From: Vibrio cincinnatiensis
GTDB taxonomy: Bacteria; Pseudomonadota; Gammaproteobacteria; Enterobacterales; Vibrionaceae
NCBI RefSeq assembly: GCF_022113815.1
Contig: NZ_SGOM01000003.1
Location: 248,001-312,000, forward strand
Reading direction: 5' to 3'
DNA: 64,000 nt
In this document: in pieces, positions 55,132 through 63,814 of the stretch
Numbering within the stretch: the stretch's first letter is position 1
How the letters are laid out: the number at the start of each line of letters is the position of its first letter
Made by a program: the position numbers and the translations under genes
Notes under the pieces: generated by a model
The model's database searches: none
The model's input: the letters and a program-made list of their open reading frames with translations, nothing else
Told to the model about the DNA's origin: nothing

Positions 55132-56073
55132 TTACACTGTTTGGCTATAGCGTTGCGACATAATATCGCACAGCTGCAACATTCGTTGCTCACATTTTTG
55201 TTTTAGAAATTGGTGTAATGCTCGCGTTGGGTGATTTAACAGTCGTTTATCTGCACACACTAAATAAACTGGACACGGCTCCGACTGCCATTCCGGTAAC
55301 AAGGGCACTAAACGCTCATCAATAATATCAGCGCTAATATCTAATAATGATTTATAAGCAATACCATACCCACTAATGGCCCAGCGCCGGACAACATCTC
55401 CATCATTAGCACTGCGCTGACTTTTTACGACCACGGTTTCCGACTCTCCAGCTTTCCAAAAAGTCCAACGATTATGGTAAGTATCTGACAACATAAAACA
55501 CAAACAGGAATGGCTAAGTAAGTCGCTGGGTTTTACGATAGCGGGCTTACTGTGTAAATAATCTGGGCTGGCACACACAACACGTTTGTTATAAGTACAG
55601 ATAGGTAAAGCAACAAAGTTAGAGTCTGGAGGGGTTCCATACCGAATCGCTAAATCGATTGGGCGATGATAAAGGTTCGTGATGCCATCAGAAAGATCCA
55701 AATTGATCGACATGTTAGGATAAAGCCCCATAAACTCATCAAGCCAACTCAGTAATTGATTACGACCAAAATCAGAAGGAACTGACAAATTCAGAGTGCC
55801 AGAAATATCACCTTGAGCTTGGGCTATCTCATCCAACCCTTCTTGAATAGTACTAAAGGCTAACTCTGCCTTTTTTAGCAAAATATCGCCTTCATGGGTA
55901 AGGCGTAAACTGCGAGTAGAACGAATAAACAGCGCAAAACCTAGCTGAGCTTCCAAACGTTTAATGGCCGCACTAACAGCAGCCGGCGTCACATCTAAGC
56001 TGTGAGCCGCTTGAGAAAAGCTACTTTGATGGGCTGTTTCGACAAAAATATTGAGATCGTTTAATGCTTTCAT
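55132..56073 (-). CDS. LysR-family transcriptional regulator
   Basis: About 313 residues. The N-terminal helix-turn-helix is LNDLNIFVETAHQSSFSQAAHSLDVTPAAVSAAIKRLEAQLGFALFIRSTRSLRLTHEG, followed by a LysR substrate-binding domain. It resembles the CrgA/AaeR-like subgroup by the SSFSQAAHSLDVTPAAVS pattern. It lies downstream of the nfsB and ABM genes on the same strand and may regulate them, but no site was found. The ATG at 56073 is used; a GTG four codons upstream has a slightly better-placed AGAGG. Confidence 0.88.
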   Translation of the reverse strand: MKALNDLNIFVETAHQSSFSQAAHSLDVTPAAVSAAIKRLEAQLGFALFIRSTRSLRLTHEGDILLKKAELAFSTIQEGLDEIAQAQGDISGTLNLSVPSDFGRNQLLSWLDEFMGLYPNMSINLDLSDGITNLYHRPIDLAIRYGTPPDSNFVALPICTYNKRVVCASPDYLHSKPAIVKPSDLLSHSCLCFMLSDTYHNRWTFWKAGESETVVVKSQRSANDGDVVRRWAISGYGIAYKSLLDISADIIDERLVPLLPEWQSEPCPVYLVCADKRLLNHPTRALHQFLKQKCEQRMLQLCDIMSQRYSQTV

Positions 56074-56182
56074 AGGCGAAGACACTGATGGTAAAAATCC
56101 TCTGTATCACATCATATTTAGCCAACATTGAAAAGCGCGGCCTCCATCAACGATGAAAGCCGCACTAAATTAAACGAGCCCG

Positions 56183-56482
56183 CTACCCCAAAAAGGTGAC
56201 TTGGCGAGGATTCAAGTATTCAAGCCAGCCATTTTTCTCACTTTGTGCCACAAAATGCTGAAAGTGCTCGCTTTGCGTATGTTTTTCAAGTGCCGCAGCA
56301 GAGCACCAGATTTCTTGCATAATAAACAGCCCCGCAACAGACTCATCTTTATACAATTCATACTGACAGCACCCTTCATCATTACGAGAAGGCTCAAGTA
56401 AAGCGCGTAAAGCTTGCTCAACCTGTGCTTCTTTTCCTTCAAGTGCTTTAATTTCAGCCAAAAGGTGAACGGTTGCCATCAT
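56183..56482 (-). CDS. Antibiotic biosynthesis monooxygenase (ABM) family protein
   Basis: About 99 residues, one ABM ferredoxin-like fold. MATVHLLAEIKALEGKEAQVEQALRALLEPSRNDEGCCQYELYKDE and IMQEIWCSAAALEKHTQSEHFQHF follow the YgiN/YcnE pattern. Such proteins are small quinol or aromatic monooxygenases. Its first ATG shares a base with the nfsB stop (TGATG), and GGAG lies inside the end of nfsB, so the two are translationally coupled and may act on related aromatic or quinone compounds (inference). Confidence 0.87.
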   Translation of the reverse strand: MMATVHLLAEIKALEGKEAQVEQALRALLEPSRNDEGCCQYELYKDESVAGLFIMQEIWCSAAALEKHTQSEHFQHFVAQSEKNGWLEYLNPRQVTFLG

Positions 56483-57135
56483 CAACACTCCGTAATAACG
56501 TCTGCTTCATCCCAACGAGATTTCGGCAATTTTGCATTGAAGTCTTCCTCGCTGTGATAACCCATAGGAATGACCAATACACTCGTTAACCCTTTGTTAT
56601 TTAAGCCAAATTCTGCATCCATCACCGTTGCATCAAACCCCTCGATAGGCACAGCATCAATTCCCATTGCTGCAGTACCTAATAACACCGTACCCGCATT
56701 GAGATAAACTTGCTTTTCCATCCACTCTTGCGCATCGTTAAGATCAGCACGGTGTATATTCACGAAATAAGAGCGGCCGTTATGCATCCCTTGTTTATCA
56801 TCCTCTGTTGCAAAGCGACCGTCTTTATCTTCAACCGCCAACAGTTTCAGTAAATAGTCGTCATCAATGCTGGTTTTAGCACAAAGCACCAAAACATGCG
56901 AAGCATCCAACACTTTTCGCTCATTAAATGAGAACCTTCCCTGTGTAGATTTGGCTATCCGTTGCTTGCCTTCATCCGTGCTGGCTAAAATAAAGTGCCA
57001 AGGCTGAGAATTTACGCTAGAAGGACTTAAACGAATCAAATCTTTAATTTGCTGGATGTTTTCTTCACTAATGCGTCGATTGGGATCGAAAGCCTTGGTG
57101 GAATAGCGTTGCTGTGCAAAATGGGCAATGTTCAT
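56482..57135 (-). CDS. nfsB: Oxygen-insensitive NAD(P)H nitroreductase (NfsB type)
   Basis: A 217-residue FMN nitroreductase. AHFAQQRYSTKAFDPNRRISEENIQQIKDLIRLSPSSVNSQPWHFILASTDEGKQRIAKS is the NfsB signature and NAGTVLLGTAAMGIDAVPIEGFD follows. It reduces nitroaromatics and quinones by two-electron steps. The ATG at 57135 has AGGA upstream. It is the first gene of an nfsB-ABM pair. Confidence 0.92.
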   Translation of the reverse strand: MNIAHFAQQRYSTKAFDPNRRISEENIQQIKDLIRLSPSSVNSQPWHFILASTDEGKQRIAKSTQGRFSFNERKVLDASHVLVLCAKTSIDDDYLLKLLAVEDKDGRFATEDDKQGMHNGRSYFVNIHRADLNDAQEWMEKQVYLNAGTVLLGTAAMGIDAVPIEGFDATVMDAEFGLNNKGLTSVLVIPMGYHSEEDFNAKLPKSRWDEADVITEC

Positions 57136-57216
57136 CACTCTTTATCCTACTGATGTGTATTTAATTGCGGGAAACAATAACGACTTGATGCCGCAGGAAA
57201 AAGAGGGGCAAGCTTT

Positions 57217-57247
57217 AAGGACTTTCAAATTTTTTTTGAAAATCCTT
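57217..57247. repeat. Inverted repeat between the Aer-like gene and nfsB
   Basis: AAGGACTTTCAAA (57217-57229) and TTTGAAAATCCTT (57235-57247) pair with one mismatch around five T residues. It is probably part of the terminator of the upstream receptor gene, though no T-run follows on the minus strand. Confidence 0.4.
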
Positions 57248-57281
57248 ACTTGTGACTGACCCTTATTTCAATTCGCCAATC

Positions 57282-58859
57282 TTATTTCTCTTCAAAACGA
57301 ACCGCCAATTGGCGAAGGTCTTCCACTCGAGCATTCATATCAATACTGTGCTCTTCAACTTTATGTGTGGCAGCTAGGTTTTCGCTCGCTGCCGAAGAAA
57401 TAGAATGAATACGTTGGTGTAGCTCGTGTGTCATTTCTCTTTGGCTTTCCGCGGAATGCGCCATATCTTTTACTGTTCCATGCATTTGTTGCAATAAGGC
57501 TTCAACCGCTTGCAAACATTGAGCACTCTCTTCTGCCATCTCACCACATTGAACCGTTTGTTGCTGGTTCTGAATAATGTCATTCTGCCACGACTGAATG
57601 GCTTGTAACATGTTTTCGGTACTTGAGCGGATATGCTCTGTCGCTTTCTGCGTTCTTGATGAAAGCGCTCGAACTTCATCTGCTACAACGGCAAATCCAC
57701 GTCCTTGTTCGCCTGCCCTCGCCGCCTCAATCGCGGCATTTAATGCCAGTAAATTGGTTTGATCAGCAATACCGCCAATTTCTTCCATTAACTGACTGAT
57801 ACGCTGAGCCTGTTCACTAAGCGCATAAGTGGTCTTAGTGGCTCGCTCTGCTTGTTCCATCAATAGCACTAAATTGTGATTCGTTTTTTCAACACTTTGC
57901 TTGCTCTGTAAACACTGAGTTTGAGCCTGATCGATCAACAAATAGGAGCGTTCCGCATTATTAGAAACCGCATCGGCGGCCACTTCTACCACCTCTGTTG
58001 CCTGCATCACGTGGTGAATATCTTTATCTTGCTGTTTCAGAGCTTGCACTACATCAGCACTGGTCTGGTGCAAGGTTTCAGAGATCGCTTGCAACGGTTT
58101 GGCTGAATCCATCATTCGCCCTAATACCGTCCGAATACGGGCAGAGGCCATTTTTAAATGATAATCCGCAATAGAGAAGGGATGATTACCTGAATAAATT
58201 AAGCGACTAATACTGTCATACTGATCCGTTAATCGACTTAATTGTTTGGGGGTATGTAGCAATTCTTGGCGAAAGAAAAGTGCCAATATGCCTGCAGGTA
58301 GCAAGCTAGCCAATAACGAGAGGGGGGCTTCCCATGCCATTCCATGTGCAAGAATCGGAGCGGTTAAAGCGACGACTAACAGGACATAGCGGAGAGAGCT
58401 GACTATTTGAAAGGAGGGGAACGAAATCGCCCCTTTCGACTGTTCCTGTTTTCGCAGGACTTTGTACGCTTTTGAAGCCGTATCCACCCATTGCCGTTCA
58501 GGCTTAACCCGTACCGATTGATACCCACAGATTTTACCATTTTCATAAATGGGGGTGACATAAGCATCTACCCAATAATAACCGTTATTCTTTGTTCTAT
58601 TTTTTACCATTCCACGCCAAGCATTGCCTTGCTTTAAATGTTTCCATAAATCAGCAAAAGCAGCTTTCGGCATATCTTGATGCCGCACAATATTGTGGTT
58701 TTGTCCTAATAATTCATGTTCTTGAAAACCAGCAATACGGCAAAAGGTGTCATTACAATACGTAATCACCCCTTTCAAATCGGTAGTAGAAACCAGTTGA
58801 TCATTTTCAGTAAGTGGAACTTCTTGCGCAGACGCAGAAGAGATAGCTTGAGCAGACAT
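57282..58859 (-). CDS. Aer-like PAS-domain chemotaxis receptor
   Basis: A 525-residue receptor. Residues about 18-125 are a PAS domain ([82 protein letters not shown]), as in FAD-binding Aer proteins. A short hydrophobic pair at about 157-200 anchors it with almost no periplasmic part. The signalling domain carries [41 protein letters not shown]. It probably senses redox state or oxygen from inside the cell. It follows the OmpA-like gene. Confidence 0.92.
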   Translation of the reverse strand: MSAQAISSASAQEVPLTENDQLVSTTDLKGVITYCNDTFCRIAGFQEHELLGQNHNIVRHQDMPKAAFADLWKHLKQGNAWRGMVKNRTKNNGYYWVDAYVTPIYENGKICGYQSVRVKPERQWVDTASKAYKVLRKQEQSKGAISFPSFQIVSSLRYVLLVVALTAPILAHGMAWEAPLSLLASLLPAGILALFFRQELLHTPKQLSRLTDQYDSISRLIYSGNHPFSIADYHLKMASARIRTVLGRMMDSAKPLQAISETLHQTSADVVQALKQQDKDIHHVMQATEVVEVAADAVSNNAERSYLLIDQAQTQCLQSKQSVEKTNHNLVLLMEQAERATKTTYALSEQAQRISQLMEEIGGIADQTNLLALNAAIEAARAGEQGRGFAVVADEVRALSSRTQKATEHIRSSTENMLQAIQSWQNDIIQNQQQTVQCGEMAEESAQCLQAVEALLQQMHGTVKDMAHSAESQREMTHELHQRIHSISSAASENLAATHKVEEHSIDMNARVEDLRQLAVRFEEK

Positions 58860-59043
58860 GACACATTCTCATTACTTGTTATATGTTTTGTAACCCCTTG
58901 TATACACAAAATATACACACGGTTCAAAACATTGTACGATTTAACCGACACAAGCGTGAGAGCCATCATAATTTCCCTTTATAAGCATACGGTTAGGAAA
59001 TTTATCTCATTTAATTCATTCGCTGCAATGATTGATATTTTTC

Positions 59044-59700
59044 TCATTTAGCAAGATATTCCGGAATAATCAACGATACCTCAACTCGACGATTACAAGC
59101 TCGACCTTTGGCGCTGCTATTGAGACATGACGGAAGATGTTCACCATACCCTCGGGTATAAACGGCCTCTTTCGCCACTTTTTGCTCTGTTAATACTCGT
59201 TTTATTGCTTCTGCACGACGCAGCGATAACCCATCATTTAATCGCTCAGAACCCGTATTATCAGTATGACCTTCAACCACGACATCAATGGCCGGATATT
59301 GAGCGAGAAAACGCCCTAAAACACTGACCCAACGAATTGCATCGTTTGACAGCTGAACCGACCCTGTTTTAAAAAGAGCCGTTCGCTTTAGCTTCACAAG
59401 AGTATGCTCTCCAGGTTGTAATTCATACTCAAATCCATGGCTTGCCAAGAAAGCCAATAATGGCTGTGTTTCAAAAGTAGAACGGGAGTTTTGTGACGTA
59501 GCATTGGGGGCTGTTTTCACCGTCACGGACGACTTCGTCTGTGGTTTGGTTGACTGACTCGGCCCACTCCAGTCTGGATAAAGCACTTCTACATCATTTT
59601 GTGGTGCTGTATCTAATAAATTACTACTAAACATCCGGTCAGCGGCAAAAGAACCACATCCTGATAACAATAGGCATAATAATAGTGTGCAACCTTTCAT
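59044..59700 (-). CDS. OmpA-family peptidoglycan-associated lipoprotein
   Basis: About 218 residues. MKGCTLLLCLLLSGC is a short lipoprotein signal with lipobox LSGC. A proline/threonine/serine-rich linker leads to a C-terminal OmpA-like domain: VVVEGHTDNTGSERLNDGLSLRRAEAIKRVLTEQKV and YGEHLPSCLNSSAKGRACNRRVEVSL, where the Asp and Arg bind peptidoglycan. It should tie the outer membrane to the cell wall. The ATG at 59700 is chosen; a GTG five codons upstream is the alternative. Two cysteines near the C-terminus may form a disulfide. Confidence 0.88.
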   Translation of the reverse strand: MKGCTLLLCLLLSGCGSFAADRMFSSNLLDTAPQNDVEVLYPDWSGPSQSTKPQTKSSVTVKTAPNATSQNSRSTFETQPLLAFLASHGFEYELQPGEHTLVKLKRTALFKTGSVQLSNDAIRWVSVLGRFLAQYPAIDVVVEGHTDNTGSERLNDGLSLRRAEAIKRVLTEQKVAKEAVYTRGYGEHLPSCLNSSAKGRACNRRVEVSLIIPEYLAK

Positions 59701-59854
59701 CAACTCTGTACTCACTTTTTCTCATCTCTTTTGTGTTATCGGCCAACGCGGTAAAACTTTATGCTGTCTTGCTAACAAATTCACCTTATGCGGTTTGCCT
59801 CATAAAAATTACTGGTTAGACTAACCCTCTCTTTTCTACTGTTATGGATGCCTT

Positions 59855-60487
59855 ATGAAAACATCGGTTTGTCGTTTATTTACCCTTTTATTTAGCCTTG
59901 TCGCTCTCATAAGCTGTAGCGATAATGCAGACACAAAACCTACCGAAGGGGTACATTACAAAGCGCTACCCACTAACCTCACAACCTATCGACTCGCCCC
60001 GGTCACCGAAGTTTTCTCACTCACCTGTGGACATTGCCGAACCATGGAACATGTTATTCCTGATCTAGAAAAAATGACGGATGAGCATTTTGGCAAACTT
60101 CATGTCACCTTTAATCAAGGAGCCCAAATCAGCGCCATGCTTTACTACAGCGCCGTGATGCAGTTAGAAGCCGTACCAGATTCAGCGATGATGGAAGATC
60201 TGTTTGCCGCTATCCAAGCACCAGAAGGGATGACGCCAGAAGCAAGAAAAGCAGCTATTGATCAAACCTTTCATCAACGTCAACTAGTAAGCCCTTATGA
60301 TTTTGACGAAATACAACAAACACAATTGATGGAGATGCTCACCCTCGCTGGTGAGATTTCACAAAAATCACAAATCAATGCCGTACCTACTTTTATCGTG
60401 AAAGGAAAATATCAGGTCCTCACTGGTGGGCATAAAGATGCCAATAGTATTGCCAATACTATTGCTTACTTGCTCAAACAATCTTAA
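59855..60487 (+). CDS. DsbA-like thioredoxin-fold lipoprotein
   Basis: A 210-residue protein. MKTSVCRLFTLLFSLVALISC is a lipoprotein signal with the cysteine at residue 21. The redox motif CGHC is at residues 58-61 in EVFSLTCGHCRTMEHV and the cis-proline loop is AVPTFIV, both as in DsbA. It should oxidise or handle thiols in the periplasm while anchored to a membrane, unlike soluble DsbA. It is followed after 15 bases by an FKBP isomerase, so the two may form a folding pair. A thiol reductase role is possible. Confidence 0.88.
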   Translation: MKTSVCRLFTLLFSLVALISCSDNADTKPTEGVHYKALPTNLTTYRLAPVTEVFSLTCGHCRTMEHVIPDLEKMTDEHFGKLHVTFNQGAQISAMLYYSAVMQLEAVPDSAMMEDLFAAIQAPEGMTPEARKAAIDQTFHQRQLVSPYDFDEIQQTQLMEMLTLAGEISQKSQINAVPTFIVKGKYQVLTGGHKDANSIANTIAYLLKQS

Positions 60488-60502
60488 TAAAGGCAACTGG
60501 CT

Positions 60503-60976
60503 ATGAATAAAGTGATCTTCCTTCTTATTGCCCTATTATTGGCCGGCTTTTTCATCTATCGCTCGTGGAATAACAGCAAAATAGCCGAACAAAACCTCAC
60601 TCTTGGTAAAGCTTTCTTACTGAAAAATGGACAGAAAAATGAGGTAACAACCACAGAAAGTGGTTTGCAGTATCAGGTGTTACAAGTAGGAACAGGGGAA
60701 AAACACCCAATGGCAAGCAGTCACGTTACCGTACATTATGAAGGCAAGCTCCTTGATGGCTTCATTTTTGACAGTTCGATTCAGCGTAATCAGCCGATTA
60801 CTTTTCGTTTAAACCAAGTGATTAAAGGTTGGCAGGAAGGCGTCCAACTTATGGTGGAAGGCGAGAAAATGCGCTTTTTTATCCCCAGTCACTTAGCTTA
60901 TGGTAAAAATGGATCAGGCCCGATACCACCAGCTGCAACATTAATTTTTGATGTTGAACTACTCGAGATTCAATAA
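60503..60976 (+). CDS. FKBP-type peptidyl-prolyl isomerase, membrane-anchored
   Basis: A 157-residue protein. Residues 4-21 are a hydrophobic anchor or uncleaved signal (VIFLLIALLLAGFFIYRSW), then an FKBP domain with SSHVTVHYEGKLLDGFIFDSS, QVIKGWQEGVQLMVEGEKMRFFIPSHLAYG and PPAATLIFDVELLEI. It should speed proline isomerisation in the periplasm. It lacks the N-terminal dimer domain of FkpA and FklB. Cotranscription with the DsbA-like gene is likely. Confidence 0.9.
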   Translation: MNKVIFLLIALLLAGFFIYRSWNNSKIAEQNLTLGKAFLLKNGQKNEVTTTESGLQYQVLQVGTGEKHPMASSHVTVHYEGKLLDGFIFDSSIQRNQPITFRLNQVIKGWQEGVQLMVEGEKMRFFIPSHLAYGKNGSGPIPPAATLIFDVELLEIQ

Positions 60977-60990
60977 CGACCATTTCTTAT

Positions 60991-61028
60991 AATGTTCAAT
61001 GAGCAGTGTTCACTGCTCATTGACATTG
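60991..61028. terminator. Perfect inverted repeat between the FKBP and HAD genes
   Basis: TCAATGAGCAGTG (60996-61008) and CACTGCTCATTGA (61011-61023) are perfect 13-base arms two bases apart, with AATG/CATT extending the stem. No T-run follows, but the position between convergent genes suggests a shared terminator. Confidence 0.55.
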
Positions 61029-61046
61029 CTGACTAAATGTTGTGCC

Positions 61047-61643
61047 TTAAGCTGCGTGAAACTCTAAGCCATGTTTGGTCACCATCACACAATCCATACC
61101 ACCTGCATGGGCGGCCTGCATCCCCAGCGCCGTATCTTCAAAAACAATACACTCTTGAGGTGATAGGTTAAGCAGTTCACTGGCTCGCAAGAAAGTTTCC
61201 GGATGAGGTTTATGATTGGTCACATCCGTAGCCGTGACCAATGCATCTAATTTCTCCAGCACTCCAACCTGAGTCAGTAACTTCGTTGCGCTTTGTCGCT
61301 GGCTTCCCGTTCCTACCGCCATTTTCTTTTCACCGACATGTGAGCAAAAAATGGCATAAGTCTCGGCAATTAAAGGGCTATCCGAACCCAATTTGGCAAA
61401 AGCTTGCATTTTATACTGAGCAACCTGCTGAGGGTCTAACGATAGTTGAAAACGTTCATTTACTTCGTTAACAATCTTAACGCTCGGCATTCCCCCTAAG
61501 CTATGTAACCACTGAGCATCAAAAGGGAACTGAAAATATTCAGCCGCTGCTCGCCACGCTTCAATATGTGCAGGCATAGTATCAATTAAGGTGCCATCCA
61601 TATCGAAAATGATCCCTTTGTAGCGACTTAAATTTAGTGACAT
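61047..61643 (-). CDS. HAD phosphatase, beta-phosphoglucomutase / YqaB-like
   Basis: A 198-residue HAD hydrolase. GIIFDMDGTLIDTMPAHIEAWRAA has the nucleophile aspartate, AVGTGSQRQSATKLL is motif II, and KPHPETFLRAS and IVFEDTALGMQAAHAGGM are motifs III and IV. The pattern is closest to YqaB fructose-1-phosphatase and beta-phosphoglucomutase-like proteins. The ATG at 61643 follows GGAGAAAATA; an open frame of eight more codons upstream has no such site. Substrate not known. Confidence 0.88.
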   Translation of the reverse strand: MSLNLSRYKGIIFDMDGTLIDTMPAHIEAWRAAAEYFQFPFDAQWLHSLGGMPSVKIVNEVNERFQLSLDPQQVAQYKMQAFAKLGSDSPLIAETYAIFCSHVGEKKMAVGTGSQRQSATKLLTQVGVLEKLDALVTATDVTNHKPHPETFLRASELLNLSPQECIVFEDTALGMQAAHAGGMDCVMVTKHGLEFHAA

Positions 61644-61711
61644 TATTTTCTCCAACTGATGAGCCACATCGTTTGTTCATGTGCTCTATTTATCAAGGGG
61701 ACTCCTACATA

Positions 61712-62245
61712 CTATCCGCTTATTGCCTGCAGCATCGCTTTGGGTGATTGCCAAGTAAAGACTTTTTCCGGTAGTCGATGACCTCCGGGAGCTTGCCATA
61801 TTTTTTCACATGCATTTTTCCCTCCCATATGATCATAGAAATCCAGAGCTGATTGATTTTTCTCTACCACTTCTAAATAAACCCCGTTCTTCGGGAAGTA
61901 ATGCTCCATCCATTCGATCATGGCCTTAATCAGCTTTTTCCCCAACCCTTGGCCTTGAAATTCAGGATTAATGTGTAACGCATCAATCATCGTCCCTTTT
62001 TCTACGTCATGATTACCAAACGCACAAATGAACCCGAGCAAGAGGCCTTGCTCCTCCAACAACAAAATATGTTGGTTATAAGGTGGGTTAGTAAGTCGAA
62101 TCTGCCAGATCAATAGACGGTCTTGTAAGACATCATTATCCAGATAATCTTGTTCAAGAATACCTTGATAATGCCGCTGCCAACTTTGCGCATGCAAATG
62201 TGCAATCCTGTCAAAATCACTATATTCCGCTACTTTTATTTCCAT
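61712..62245 (-). CDS. GNAT-family N-acetyltransferase
   Basis: A 177-residue acetyltransferase. The acetyl-CoA motif is IDALHINPEFQGQGLGKKLIKAMIEWM (Q-x-x-G-x-G/A pattern near residues 97-102), and VYLEVVEKNQSALDFYDHMGGKNACEKIW is motif B. EYSDFDRIAHLHAQSWQRHYQGIL at the N-terminus is common in this family. Its substrate cannot be told from sequence. AAGGGCTATAAA precedes the ATG. Confidence 0.88.
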   Translation of the reverse strand: MEIKVAEYSDFDRIAHLHAQSWQRHYQGILEQDYLDNDVLQDRLLIWQIRLTNPPYNQHILLLEEQGLLLGFICAFGNHDVEKGTMIDALHINPEFQGQGLGKKLIKAMIEWMEHYFPKNGVYLEVVEKNQSALDFYDHMGGKNACEKIWQAPGGHRLPEKVFTWQSPKAMLQAISG

Positions 62246-62351
62246 TTTATAGCCCTTATCACTTCCTGTTGTTATTCCAACTCCACTTCATACTATTCAT
62301 TTACACAGTAAAAGCAAAACAGACTGATCACATTTTAATTAAACCTATTTG

Positions 62352-62368
62352 ACTTACACGTGTACGCT
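62352..62368 (+). promoter_or_regulatory. FabR/DesT-like operator before the desaturase gene
   Basis: ACTTACACGTGTACGCT contains the perfect palindrome TACACGTGTA; its complement AGCGTACACGTGTAAGT closely resembles the AGCGTACACGTGT-type FabR sites known before fabA and fabB. It lies about 40 bases before the start of the desaturase. A TetR-type regulator responding to unsaturated acyl groups would fit. Confidence 0.65.
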
Positions 62369-62408
62369 GATATTCTAGCGCACAACTGTAAGCTAAAAGG
62401 ATGCTTTT

Positions 62409-63530
62409 ATGGTCAATAAACCGCCGTTGATCTGGCTCAATGTAATGATTTTCTCGCTAAGTTTTATACTGGCGGCTTTTGTCACGCCTTGGTATGGCTG
62501 GCAATTTGGTTATGGTTGGGAACACCTACTTTGGTTACTTGTCTGTTTTTCATTTTGTAATCTATCAATCACCATTGGTTACCATCGACTTTGGTCGCAT
62601 AAAACCTTTGAAGCACACTGGTTACTACGGTTACTGTGCGCATTAGGCGGCGCTTTCGCTCTGCAAAATAGTGCATTACATTGGGCCTCTGATCACCGTG
62701 TCCACCACAAGTTTGTCGATCAAAATGATAAAGATCCCTACAGCGCCAAACGAGGTTTTTGGTTCTCTCACATTGGATGGATGCTGAGGAACTATAATCA
62801 GAACCGTTATTCCGATTACAGTAACTGCCGAGATTTACAAAAAGATAAGATAGTGATGTGGCAACACCATTATTATGTCCCACTCGCCATCATGATGAAT
62901 ATCGGAGTGCCACTATTTTTAGGTTGGTGGTATCAAGACATGATGGGGATGTTGCTTATTGTTGGAGCCGTCCGTTTAGTACTCAACCACCATACCACAT
63001 TTTTTATTAATTCATTGGCTCACATTTGGGGCAAACAGCCTTATACCAACAAGAATACAGCACGCGACAATGGTATTTTAGCCTTTTTTACCTTTGGTGA
63101 AGGTTACCATAACTACCATCATATCTTTGAAAATGACTATAGAAATGGAATTTACTGGTGGCAATATGACCCATCAAAATGGCTCATCAAGCTCTGCGCT
63201 TGGTTGGGATTGGCCAAAAAGTTACGCATTGCTCCACCGCTCAACGTTGAAAAAGCTCGAGCAGAAATGCGCTTAAAACTCGCTCAAGCTCACCTGAGTC
63301 AAAAGCCTCACCTGCAAAACATGTTTACCCATATTCAACAAGAGTTTGATTCTTTTATCGAAGAGCTACATGACTACTATGACATAAAAAAACAGTTACT
63401 AGAAAGTAAGGCAAACTCTGCCATTAAAAGTTATGAACGCGCCTTATTGAAAATTCGTTATTTCCAGGTAAAACAGCGCTTTCAAGAAACAAAACAGCGT
63501 TGGACACTGATCACGAAGCACTATGCTTAA
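62409..63530 (+). CDS. Acyl-CoA/phospholipid fatty acid desaturase
   Basis: A 373-residue membrane desaturase. The three histidine boxes that bind the di-iron centre are present: HRLWSH (59-64), HRVHH (96-100) and HNYHH (234-238), plus helices at about 10-30, 40-60, 155-175 and 180-200. This is the delta-9 acyl-CoA type also seen as DesB/DesC in other bacteria. It needs oxygen. A charged, helical C-terminal extension of about 100 residues follows the core. AAAAGGATGCTTTT precedes the ATG, and a FabR-like site lies upstream. Confidence 0.93.
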   Translation: MVNKPPLIWLNVMIFSLSFILAAFVTPWYGWQFGYGWEHLLWLLVCFSFCNLSITIGYHRLWSHKTFEAHWLLRLLCALGGAFALQNSALHWASDHRVHHKFVDQNDKDPYSAKRGFWFSHIGWMLRNYNQNRYSDYSNCRDLQKDKIVMWQHHYYVPLAIMMNIGVPLFLGWWYQDMMGMLLIVGAVRLVLNHHTTFFINSLAHIWGKQPYTNKNTARDNGILAFFTFGEGYHNYHHIFENDYRNGIYWWQYDPSKWLIKLCAWLGLAKKLRIAPPLNVEKARAEMRLKLAQAHLSQKPHLQNMFTHIQQEFDSFIEELHDYYDIKKQLLESKANSAIKSYERALLKIRYFQVKQRFQETKQRWTLITKHYA

Positions 63531-63541
63531 CGCACTTTACG

Positions 63542-63575
63542 AATAAAAGTGACAATGCTGTCACTTTTATTTTTA
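63542..63575 (+). terminator. Terminator of the desaturase gene
   Basis: AATAAAAGTGACA (63542-63554) pairs perfectly with TGTCACTTTTATT (63559-63571) around ATGC and is followed by T residues. Confidence 0.85.
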
Positions 63576-63814
63576 TATGATTACCTAGCCTCATACTATT
63601 CAATACATCTAGTAAATAGATTTAACACAAAACTTACCACCAAAAACCACTTAAATAACCTGATCCTTTGCTTTCTATTTTTCTCTGTTTTTTTGTTTGT
63701 CTTAGATCATGCAAATCGCAACTTTACCTCGTCTCTAACTCTTGTTTTGAGTAAATTCTCAGTTATAAATTGTATTAGACTATTACAACTCAACATATTT
63801 GACTGGAGATCACT

